Below, one piece after another: positions 1-5,770 of a stretch of 6,537 bases of DNA (within the stretch, counting starts at the first letter, position 1; every line of letters begins with the position of its first letter). The position numbers and the translations under genes were made by a program. The notes below the pieces were generated by a model. That model saw nothing but the letters and a program-made list of their open reading frames with translations. It made no database searches and was not told the DNA's origin. Source of the DNA: an uncultured Acidimicrobiia bacterium (GTDB lineage: Bacteria > Actinomycetota > Acidimicrobiia > Spongiisociales > Spongiisociaceae); the NCBI GenBank assembly GCA_937900165.1, contig CALCCX010000522.1:1-6537 (forward strand). The letters run 5' to 3'.

Positions 1-41
1 CGAGATCTACACTCTTTCCCTACACGCCGCTCTTCCGACCT
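1..41 (+). other. Illumina P5/TruSeq adapter (technical sequence)
   Basis: This stretch matches the 3' 41 bases of the Illumina universal P5/TruSeq adapter. There are two mismatches: C for A at 27 and C for T at 39. It is not genomic DNA. It is the inverted copy of the adapter at the other end of the contig. The mismatches suggest a low-quality read end or damaged adapter copies entering the assembly. The short reading frame that opens at 41 begins right at the adapter edge and should not be read as a gene. Confidence 0.97.
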
Positions 42-112
42 TGCCTCCGGCCCCAGTTTACCCGGCACCTCCCCCGACCCGGCCAACTTCGAGCTCTTGT
101 CCCAGTCCGGAT

Positions 113-421
113 CTAGCGTCCGAGGCTGGCGACGCCTTGTCGTCGCGCGATCAATCGTGGACCTGTGTACAGCAAGCCGAACACGATCCCTGCGCCGGCC
201 AGAGCGAGCGTAGGCTTGGCGTAACGATTCAAGAGGTCAGGTACGCGACAGTCGGTGCCTGGTGGGATATAGAAAAGCCACCTGCGGTTGCACTGGAGGT
301 TCACGCCGCTGTAGATCCACGCCTGAACCTGTTCGAGGAGAACCTCCGGAAGCGCGACCGCACCGAGGCCAATCGCAAGACCCCACACAAACATCCATGA
401 CTTCCGTAGTCGGCGGTTCAT
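113..421 (-). CDS. Small two-helix membrane protein, unknown function
   Basis: I do not recognise this 102-residue protein. It starts with a basic segment (MNRRLRKSW). A hydrophobic helix follows at about residues 9-29 (FVWGLAIGLGAVALPEVLL). Next is a 40-residue loop with two cysteines (44 and 58) and aromatic residues (RRWLFYIPP), and then a second helix at about 70-90 (LALAGAGIVFGLLYTG). The tail is basic (RLIARRQG). The basic ends fit a hairpin with both termini in the cytoplasm and the cysteine loop outside, where the two cysteines could form a disulfide. The frame is open up to 613, but the 64 residues before this Met look non-coding, so I chose the ATG at 421. The Shine-Dalgarno sequence is weak (GAGAA about 8 bases upstream). 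It is probably an independent gene, well downstream of the protease on the same strand. Confidence 0.6.
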   Translation of the reverse strand: MNRRLRKSWMFVWGLAIGLGAVALPEVLLEQVQAWIYSGVNLQCNRRWLFYIPPGTDCRVPDLLNRYAKPTLALAGAGIVFGLLYTGPRLIARRQGVASLGR

Positions 422-472
422 GATCGGTTCTCGTCTGTTCTCAGGCCTAAGATCCTGGGCCGAAGACATCGT

Positions 473-673
473 ATGCCAATCGCGGCGGGGTTCGAGTACG
501 TCGAAGGGTTGACATGGGACCATGGGGCGACCGGCGCTCTCGTTCCAGAAGCGTCGGACGACGGCACCATGTCGGTGTTCCCGATTCTTGCCCAATCCGA
601 TCTCGTGTCGCATGCGCCGACCGGCAGCCGCGTCGCCAAAGTCTTCACTGTCGGTGCCGTTGTCTCACGTTGA
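473..673 (+). CDS. Possible small hypothetical protein (66 aa)
   Basis: This is a short frame of unknown product, divergent from the membrane-protein gene with about 50 bases between them. Two things favour it. Its composition is balanced and protein-like (residues 5-16 read AGFEYVEGLTWD), and its third codon positions are mostly G or C, as in the real genes here. Two things count against it: the short length and a weak ribosome site (GAAG, seven bases before the ATG). There is no signal peptide, membrane helix or cysteine motif. It could be a real small gene, the remnant of a longer one, or chance. Confidence 0.3.
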   Translation: MPIAAGFEYVEGLTWDHGATGALVPEASDDGTMSVFPILAQSDLVSHAPTGSRVAKVFTVGAVVSR

Positions 674-1162
674 GTGCAGTCTAGCCTATCTTGTCTAGAG
701 ACTCCGAGAGGCAACAGGGCGGCCTCGCAGCATGATCTGCCAGCATGGCGGTTCACCGAGCACAACGTACCGGCATGGGTTCGCACCTGTACGAGCGAGC
801 GAGACGGCGATTCCGCCGGCGTCCTCGATCGGGTGTGGACAGTACTCCACGTGGAACGCGCAGCCGTGGTCGTCGCCGACTGTCCGAAACGTCCGGAGAA
901 GTGCATACGCCTGGGTTCCTCTCTCCAAAACCCAGGCGTATGCAGATCGACATTGGGACTGTGGTTGTGGTGTAGACGAGCCAGTTTGGTGACCTGACTG
1001 TTGGAGATCGATCGCCATGGCGTCCGTGACCACCACCAGATACACCCGGATCAAACGTCCGGTTCATCCCAAATCACACGCCTCACCAGAACGACTGATC
1101 GTGTGCTTGGAGGATCGTTGGAAATCCTGGCGTGTCGCTGCCGTCTGGAAGGTGCCCAGGTT
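674..1162. other. Intergenic stretch without a convincing gene
   Basis: Several overlapping frames are open here on both strands. Their translations are rich in Arg, Ser, Cys and Thr in patterns typical of shadow frames in GC-rich DNA, and none has a good ribosome site. The only distinct structure is the perfect hairpin at 902-944. As the stretch lies just after the protease stop codon, it may be a long 3' untranslated region followed by spacer. Confidence 0.5.
902..944. terminator. Perfect 16-bp-arm hairpin, possible bidirectional terminator
   Basis: The arms at 902-917 (TGCATACGCCTGGGTT) and 929-944 are exact reverse complements, separated by an 11-base loop. The stem is long and GC-rich in its middle. 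There is no run of T on either side, so it is not a classical intrinsic terminator, although GC-rich bacteria often use hairpins without a U-tract. It lies about 220 bases beyond the protease stop codon and is symmetric, so it could end transcription from either side. A protein-binding site or a cruciform is the alternative. Confidence 0.45.
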
Positions 1163-2461
1163 TCAGGATGTGACGGTCACGTACAGGTCGTCGATATCAA
1201 TAGTGCTCCCCTGCTGGCCGAACGTAGTACCCACCGGCACAATGAACACGTCGAAGTAAGCGGAATTCGCCGGTGCTGTGAAGATCGATTCAGTCAATGT
1301 ATATGTCGACTGCAATGTGAAGCCGTCGACCTGCGTCGAGATGTAAGTGCCGTCATCCTCGTAAAAGGCGACTATGTGCTGGACACCGAATGCGGTGATG
1401 CCTGCCGCCGGACTCATCTGGTAGCTACCGACGTCGATGGTGTCACCAACACTCACTCCTCCTGTGATGAGGGGTGGCTCGGGGTGGTGGGTTTCCCACT
1501 CGGGACCCGCAGAACCTGGGCTACCGGATCCCACCATGTAAATCCCACCTCCCAAAAAGCCTGCGGAAGAATCGATCGTCCAGCGGTAGTGGTAGGCACC
1601 ACTCCGCGGGTTGGCTGTTGAGACAATGGCCGGGAAGGAGTCGGCAGAACTCAGGGCGTCCATGTAGTACCCAAAGTTTAGGCCCGGATCGGTTGGCGGA
1701 TTGGGAATGCCCTCGGACGGCCAAGCGTATTCGTTCACGGGGCCGCTCGCACCCCATGGGATCTCATTGCCGTTCGGGCCGCCGTTGGTCAGTGACGTGA
1801 TCGCCAGCTCGAATCCGGGGTCCCGCAGCAGATTGGTGCCCGTTATTGCGCAGTCCTCCAGAACGGCGGGTACGTTGATAACGTGAAATCCTGTCCCAGG
1901 GACAGCTGTTCCACCTGCCTCGGCGCCCGCAACAATGCATGTCTTCAAGTCAGCAGCTGAAAGTGTTGGATCCTGAGAAAGGGCGAGCGCCGCCAGGCCA
2001 CTCACCTGCGGGGCAGCGAACGAGTTGCCGTCCGCTCCGGAGTATGGGCCGCAATTAAGAAAGTAGAAGAGGCTACAGTGACGAGGCGACGTCGAATAGA
2101 CGTCTTCTCCGGCCGCCGCGACGCTGATGCTCGGACCGAAGGCAGATGCCTGGCCAGCTTTTGCCCACAGTGACCCTGAGCTATCAATTCCAGCAACAGC
2201 CATGACGTTGTTGTATACGCCTGCAAGATTAGCCGGCGCAGTGAACACGTTGTCGCAACCAACATTGGCAGCTGAGGCGACCCATAGTACGTCACGGCCT
2301 AGCGCCGCTGCTTCTTCGATGGGGGCCGCCAGAGTCTGGGTCCATCTACTGAGTTCTGAGATTGCGATCGTGTCGTCCACCACCCCTGGAACGCACGAAC
2401 TCCCGAAAGTTGCCCCGAAGCTCATGTTGACGATTTGGGCAGTCGAGGACGCCTCGAGCAT
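1163..2461 (-). CDS. Secreted S8 (subtilisin-like) protease, C-terminal part: catalytic Ser half plus jelly-roll domain
   Basis: This is the second half of the frameshifted protease; the start given is simply the first ATG in the frame. At residues 9-16 it enters the buried strand QIVNMSFG, usual in S8 peptidases. The oxyanion-hole Asn appears to be residue 66 (ASAANVG), and the catalytic Ser is residue 147 (GNSFAAPQVSG, serine codon at 2021-2023). Cysteines at 23, 69, 129, 137, 175 and 204 could form disulfides, as expected outside the cell. From about residue 209 (NLLRDPGFE) to the end (IDIDDLYVTV) the sequence looks like a CBM4/9-type or galactose-binding-like jelly roll, which would bind glycan or surface polymer. 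There is no LPXTG motif or terminal membrane helix, so the product is probably released or held by the jelly roll. Without its N-terminal part this half has no signal peptide and no catalytic Asp or His, so it is not a separate gene. Confidence 0.85.
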   Translation of the reverse strand: MLEASSTAQIVNMSFGATFGSSCVPGVVDDTIAISELSRWTQTLAAPIEEAAALGRDVLWVASAANVGCDNVFTAPANLAGVYNNVMAVAGIDSSGSLWAKAGQASAFGPSISVAAAGEDVYSTSPRHCSLFYFLNCGPYSGADGNSFAAPQVSGLAALALSQDPTLSAADLKTCIVAGAEAGGTAVPGTGFHVINVPAVLEDCAITGTNLLRDPGFELAITSLTNGGPNGNEIPWGASGPVNEYAWPSEGIPNPPTDPGLNFGYYMDALSSADSFPAIVSTANPRSGAYHYRWTIDSSAGFLGGGIYMVGSGSPGSAGPEWETHHPEPPLITGGVSVGDTIDVGSYQMSPAAGITAFGVQHIVAFYEDDGTYISTQVDGFTLQSTYTLTESIFTAPANSAYFDVFIVPVGTTFGQQGSTIDIDDLYVTVTS

Positions 2462-2475
2462 CCGTGCAGCTACAT

Positions 2476-4386
2476 TCAGTGCAAAAAATGGTTCTCGAAT
2501 TGGGTTATGTAGGGAGGTGGTTCAGATGGCATTTCAATGCTGGAGATATGGTAGAGCTGGAGCCCGCAGCTCCAAGCGATACCGCTGATGCCGACGTTGT
2601 TGTTGCCTGCCGCACATGCGAGACCTGCCGTGCGCGTCCCATGTCCCGCCAAAATGGGGGAGGGGATCCGGAATCCTGACTCGATCGTCACGTTGGGAGC
2701 GAGGTCCTCATGCTCGGCGTCGATGTCCGCGTCCAGGATGGCAACCGTCACATCGCTTGAACCGGTAGCCGTATCCCAGCCCGTGGGCGCTTGGATGTAT
2801 TCGAGGTACCAGTTGTTCTCTGCGGGGGAGGCCTCGTCCCATGAATCCCATTCGGGATCGTTGGGTAGGGCATGTGGCTCGAGCAGGTAATTGACTGTGG
2901 CGAATTCGACGTCCGAGTCGGTCTCAAGTGTGTCGACCGTTGACCGTAAGGCTGTTATTGACAGGGGCGCCAGTAGCTGGATCTGATAGGAACGCAACTC
3001 CGGCACACCTCCGACGACGACCCCACCGACCCCAGCCGCTAGCGCTGAGACACTGGCCTCGGGGTCTGGAGCCGACTCATCGATCCGAACGACTATCTCT
3101 TCCGATACGTAGTTGGGACCTACATCTGATGGCATCACCCGCTCAAGAGAGGGCAAAGGGAGCCCGACGAACGCTTCTGCCAATGGGTTCACGATCACTG
3201 TCAGGCTGAGAGCGTCGGGTTGTGCGATTCCATTGTCAGTTACCGAAAACGTCGCCGTGTACGTTCCGATGGCCGTCGAAACCGGAGCGTTGACAGTGAT
3301 CGGAATCTCGAGCGTCGTACCAGCCGGAATGGTCGTCGCCGGGTCCGGGGGTTCAACGATCACGAGGGGGGCCGCGCTCCCTGACACCGAGATGCCCGGG
3401 ACGGCGAGGTCTGAAGCGAGGACGAGGGTTGTGGAGAGGGCTAGCGATTGCCCAGGGGCCAGGGAAGCGCTCAGCGTGGTCGGCTCCCAACTCGCAGTCG
3501 ACCCGATGTCATGGACGATTGTGCCTCCTTGGGTGGTGATGGTTTGGGCGATGTATTGGCCGGTGGCGGTGCCGGTGGTGAGGGCGAGTCTTCCGTTGGG
3601 GGCGAGGACGTGGGCGGTGATGTCGCCTTTGAGTTTGGCGACTCCGGGTTGGGGGCCAGGGAGGTTGGTGCCGAGCACTGCGATCTGGATGTCTGATGCG
3701 GCGAGTCCGCTTGCGGCTGCTGGTTCGAGTTTGAAGCTGTTGTCGGTGAAGAGGTGGTCGGCGATGCGAATGTCTACCGCGGCGTCGATGATGACGGTTG
3801 TTGAGGGTCCGAGGTCCCAGGAGGTGAAGTGGTATTCGCCGCCGCTGAGGGTGATGGTGGCGCCCGATCCGCTGGTCAGTTCGTTATACGCGCCTGGGGC
3901 GATCGTTTGTGACCCGGCGGCTGGGACTGCGATGTCTGTGGTGCCTGGGTTGGCGGGTGGAGCGGTTGGTAGGGCTGGGACGACGGGTAGATCGAGCGGG
4001 GTGGTTGAGGTGCCGGTGACGGCGCCGGGGCCGGCGAGCAGGTTGTTGTAATGAACGTTGGTGACCGTCGAGCCGGAATCAAGCTTGACGAAGTCGCCGA
4101 ACACGGTGGCGGCGGGATCGGTTAGTTGGGCTCCGCTGTTGAATCGGATTTCGGGTGATGATCCAGAGTCGGTCCGGACGCCGATGTCGCCGCTGGAGAT
4201 GATGGTGTTGGGCCCGACGGTGATCGAGTTCTCGGCGAGAAGAACGAAGTCGTCGACTGTTGCTCCTGATGGGGTGGCGCTGGCTGTCTGGGCGAGGAAG
4301 GCGCCGCCGGCCACGGTCAGGGCGATCAGCCATACGAATCGGCTGCGTGAAGTCGTGCTGGGTGTTCGAGTGCGTTGATGTTGCAT
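2476..4386 (-). CDS. Secreted S8 (subtilisin-like) protease, N-terminal part: signal peptide, solenoid, beta-sandwich, propeptide, Asp/His half
   Basis: The 636 residues form the front of a modular extracellular serine protease. Residues 1-37 are a signal peptide: a basic start, hydrophobic FVWLIALTVAGGAFLA, and cleavage after ASA. Residues 41-295 are a Gly/Thr/Ser-rich region of short repeating strands, resembling a beta-solenoid surface domain. Residues 297-401 look like an Ig-type beta-sandwich. Residues 425-503 resemble an I9-like propeptide, ending in EFATVNYLLEP. The S8 domain begins near 507. The catalytic Asp is 552 (VAILDADID) and the His is 582 (HGTRTAG), followed by NNNVGISGIAW, typical of subtilases. 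The start is firm: AGGAGG lies ten bases before the ATG. The frame stops at 2476 before the serine half because of a one-base shift; repaired, the product would be about 1,074 residues. Family placement is sure; the substrate is unknown. Confidence 0.88.
   Translation of the reverse strand: MQHQRTRTPSTTSRSRFVWLIALTVAGGAFLAQTASATPSGATVDDFVLLAENSITVGPNTIISSGDIGVRTDSGSSPEIRFNSGAQLTDPAATVFGDFVKLDSGSTVTNVHYNNLLAGPGAVTGTSTTPLDLPVVPALPTAPPANPGTTDIAVPAAGSQTIAPGAYNELTSGSGATITLSGGEYHFTSWDLGPSTTVIIDAAVDIRIADHLFTDNSFKLEPAAASGLAASDIQIAVLGTNLPGPQPGVAKLKGDITAHVLAPNGRLALTTGTATGQYIAQTITTQGGTIVHDIGSTASWEPTTLSASLAPGQSLALSTTLVLASDLAVPGISVSGSAAPLVIVEPPDPATTIPAGTTLEIPITVNAPVSTAIGTYTATFSVTDNGIAQPDALSLTVIVNPLAEAFVGLPLPSLERVMPSDVGPNYVSEEIVVRIDESAPDPEASVSALAAGVGGVVVGGVPELRSYQIQLLAPLSITALRSTVDTLETDSDVEFATVNYLLEPHALPNDPEWDSWDEASPAENNWYLEYIQAPTGWDTATGSSDVTVAILDADIDAEHEDLAPNVTIESGFRIPSPILAGHGTRTAGLACAAGNNNVGISGIAWSCGLQLYHISSIEMPSEPPPYITQFENHFLH
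2482..2521 (-). other. Frameshift junction inside the protease gene
   Basis: The two halves of the protease are both open across 2482-2521, so one extra base anywhere here, or loss of two, would join them. On the coding strand the region ends in six T followed by G (2488-2482). A seventh T there would give HFFALNVAARM leading into the catalytic Ser half. A shift further upstream, near 2515-2522, would instead give a stretch reading SLHNPIREPFFALNV, which looks at least as natural. I cannot place the event exactly. Candidates are a homopolymer sequencing or assembly error, a real inactivating mutation, or a -1 slip at T TTT TTG. Confidence 0.8.
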
Positions 4387-4396
4387 CTGTTCTTTT

Positions 4397-4402
4397 CCTC
4401 CT
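4397..4402 (-). promoter_or_regulatory. Ribosome binding site of the protease gene
   Basis: AGGAGG on the minus strand is a complete Shine-Dalgarno core placed ten bases before the ATG at 4386. It fixes the start of the protease and agrees with the signal peptide beginning at that Met. Confidence 0.85.
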
Positions 4403-4430
4403 GGGAGGTTCCAAACCGCGATCGGGACAC

Positions 4431-4533
4431 GGTGACCGCTGGAGTGCGGTCGAATCTCGAACGTAGGGGTCGTACAGCTAGGACGAGAATCTCGTCACCA
4501 ACACGCAACGGGGCGAGGTGACCGCTCGGAGTG
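4431..4533. promoter_or_regulatory. Two direct repeats flanking a palindrome upstream of the protease (operator-like)
   Basis: GGTGACCGCTGGAGTG at 4431-4446 recurs at 4517-4533 with one C inserted (GGTGACCGCTCGGAGTG), 86 bases apart and in the same orientation. Between them, at 4482-4496, is a 15-base palindrome with seven-base arms (GACGAGA, one base, TCTCGTC). The set lies 45 to 147 bases before the protease start, in the gap behind a gene for a helix-turn-helix protein. This is where activator or repressor sites would be expected. I cannot identify a convincing -35/-10 pair with it. That the neighbouring regulator binds here is inference. Confidence 0.45.
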
Positions 4534-4662
4534 TGAACGCAATGAGCTTGGGCTTGTCTGGGGTGGAACTTGCTTTGCTGCACAGGAAGGACCGTGTTGT
4601 TCGCCCTTTCCCTGTCAAGTGCGCGGATCAGAAGGAACCGGCCTTCTTTCGGCCATGCGTGG

Positions 4663-4674
4663 TCCGGCGCCGGA
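4663..4674 (-). terminator. GC palindrome just after the regulator stop codon, possible terminator
   Basis: TCCGGCGCCGGA is a perfect 12-base palindrome beginning seven bases after the stop codon of the regulator gene. About ten bases further in the direction of transcription, GGCC repeats around GAAAGAA could form a second small hairpin. There is no T-run, and the stem is short once a loop is allowed, so termination here is only a suggestion. Confidence 0.25.
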
Positions 4675-4680
4675 GGGGCT

Positions 4681-5427
4681 TCAGTGGATGAGGCCCCATC
4701 TGGTGAGAATCACGATCGCATCGAGGGTTCTGGTTGCGCCGATCTCGGCGTAGAACTTGCTGAACCGTCGGTACACGTCTCGAGTCGAGTAGGCATATTT
4801 GTCGGCCAGCTTTTTCACAGACGCACCGTCGACCCGTTTCTGTAACCATTCGACACAACGCTGGTCTACGTCGGCGGGTGGGACGTCGAGCCGTTTGGTC
4901 AACTGGTAGGCCAAGTCCACGGACAATGCCACGTAGCCTGTCGCCGTTGCCTCGATTACGGCCGCGATCACATCGGGTGGGCTCGCCCGATCCACCACCC
5001 CACCCACGCCGACCGCCAGGTACCGGCGGGCTTCTGTCTCGGACAATGCCGGCACAGCGACCACGATACGATCGAGCACCGTGCGGAACGTGTCGCCTTC
5101 GACGATGTTGGCGTCGAGTTGAGAGGCGATCGTGAACACGACAATGCGTCCAGGCCCCTCCAACAGCCAGAGGGCAGCTTTGGCGGTCGAAACGATCTCC
5201 CAATTCGCTTGGGTGGCTTTGCCGATGGCCTCGGCATATTCGGCTACGGGATCGCAGATCCCGATCGCCGGTGCCGAGGGACTGCTCGGCTTGTCGGAGC
5301 CCTGCGGATGAGCCTGATCAGGTCGTCGCGCAGTGGGTTGTCCGGCCTTTGGTGGTCGGTTCCTAATATTGGGTCTGTCCTCTCGTGCCATCGTCCGCTC
5401 ACCCCCACTGAGTAGTCGGGCACACAT
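4681..5427 (-). CDS. Transcription regulator with C-terminal LuxR/GerE-like helix-turn-helix
   Basis: The 248-residue protein appears to be a cytoplasmic DNA-binding regulator. Residues 1-55 are basic, proline-rich and probably disordered. Residues 60-185 are mainly helical with several Ala/Val-rich segments (RIVVFTIASQLDANIV at 94-109, YVALSVDLAYQL at 165-176). I do not recognise this part; there is no clear receiver phospho-acceptor pattern. Residues 190-248 resemble a LuxR-type helix-turn-helix: SVKKLADKYAYSTRDVYRRF gives the two DNA-contact helices, and the end (LDAIVILTRWGLI) has the family's usual finish. The frame starts at 5427. A second Met at residue 13 (5391) follows a GGGGGTG stretch about eight bases upstream and is an equally good start. 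It lies on the same strand as the protease, 294 bases in front of it, so it may regulate that gene. Palindromes in its own upstream region suggest autoregulation. Confidence 0.7.
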   Translation of the reverse strand: MCARLLSGGERTMAREDRPNIRNRPPKAGQPTARRPDQAHPQGSDKPSSPSAPAIGICDPVAEYAEAIGKATQANWEIVSTAKAALWLLEGPGRIVVFTIASQLDANIVEGDTFRTVLDRIVVAVPALSETEARRYLAVGVGGVVDRASPPDVIAAVIEATATGYVALSVDLAYQLTKRLDVPPADVDQRCVEWLQKRVDGASVKKLADKYAYSTRDVYRRFSKFYAEIGATRTLDAIVILTRWGLIH

Positions 5428-5475
5428 ATGGGACTCGCCTCGTCCAGTCGGCCAGGTTTACCGCGCCACCGAATC

Positions 5476-5504
5476 TGTCACAGTTGTGACAAATCCGATT
5501 TGTC
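5476..5504. promoter_or_regulatory. Two overlapping palindromes upstream of the regulator gene (operator-like)
   Basis: TGTCAC-AGTT-GTGACA (5476-5491) is an inverted repeat with six-base arms. It overlaps a second one, GACAAAT-CCG-ATTTGTC (5488-5504), with seven-base arms; the GACA at 5488-5491 belongs to both. A further short palindrome, GCCTGTCAGGC, is at 5522-5532. The cluster lies about 50-80 bases before the regulator start, a normal place for an operator. Stacked TGTCA/TGACA half-sites suggest cooperative binding of dimers. The binding protein is not known; the adjacent regulator is one candidate. Confidence 0.5.
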
Positions 5505-5526
5505 CTAGAAAGCATGTTCAGGCCTG

Positions 5527-5681
5527 TCAGGCTCGCAGTGTCTTGAGGATGTCCTTCAGCAAGAGGACGAGATGGAGTTCATCCGTAGGAGATTGCTCGA
5601 ACTCGGGGATGAGCTGGAGGTAGAAGTCGCTCGTATCGGCAATAGCCTCGTGTGGGTCGCTGGGTGGTTCAATGCTGTGTA
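5527..5681 (-). pseudogene. Protein-like reading frame without a clear start, possible gene remnant next to the tRNA
   Basis: On the strand opposite the tRNA, a frame ending at 5527 encodes about 51 residues that look like a real protein C-terminus. It is acidic, with alternating hydrophobic positions (DTSDFYLQLIPEFEQ, then HLVLLLKDILKTLRA), and its third codon positions are mostly G or C. It has no ATG, GTG or TTG of its own before the tRNA; an ATT is the only nearby candidate. Further upstream the frame runs through the antisense of the tRNA and gives the familiar spurious peptide GGSGIRTHE. It may be the 3' end of a gene whose front was lost, a small gene with an unusual start, or chance. 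I do not recognise a family. Confidence 0.3.
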
Positions 5682-5770
5682 GGAGGGATGGCTGAGCGGA
5701 CGAAAGCGCTGGTCTCCAAAACCAGTGGGCGGCGGAAGCTGTCTCGTGGGTTCGAATCCCACTCCCTCCG
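5682..5770 (+). tRNA. Class II tRNA, serine-type body with CCA (tryptophan) anticodon
   Basis: All parts of a class II tRNA are present. The acceptor stem is GGAGGGA (5682-5688) with TCCCTCC (5763-5769). The D-stem is GCT/AGC and its loop has the usual GG. The anticodon stem is CTGGT (5709-5713) with ACCAG (5721-5725). A long variable arm at 5727-5744 has seven pairs, three of them G-U, closed by GGAA. The T-stem is GTGGG/CCCAC around TTCGAAT. The discriminator is G73 (5770), and CCA is not encoded. The long arm, G73 and a GGA/TCC acceptor end are serine features; Leu and Tyr tRNAs have A73. The seven-base loop is CTCCAAA, so the anticodon (5716-5718) is CCA, which reads UGG. Serine tRNAs normally carry CGA, GGA, TGA or GCT. 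CGA would need only G at 5717. It could be a true isotype-mismatched tRNA or a tRNA-Ser(CGA) with one wrong base. Confidence 0.93.

Noticed and set aside
41..400. 119-residue plus-strand ORF beginning at the adapter edge
   Set aside because: It is proline/serine-rich in the manner of a shadow frame. It is antisense to the two-helix membrane protein, and its start coincides with the adapter junction.
695..1067. Overlapping ORFs of about 76-119 residues on both strands
   Set aside because: They are Arg/Ser/Cys-rich with no consistent coding signal. They overlap each other and include the hairpin at 902-944 in their coding part.
3113..4051. 312-residue plus-strand ORF opposite the protease
   Set aside because: It is long because the opposite strand uses GC-rich codons. 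It has no ribosome site and its product lacks any domain pattern, while the minus strand encodes a recognisable protease.
4590..4618. TTGACA on the minus strand (4618-4613) as a -35 element for the protease
   Set aside because: No -10-like hexamer occurs 16-18 bases downstream, so no promoter can be claimed.
4663..4674. GC palindrome as a restriction or methylation island
   Set aside because: It is a single isolated palindrome with no methylase or nuclease gene in the window. A weak terminator is the simpler reading.
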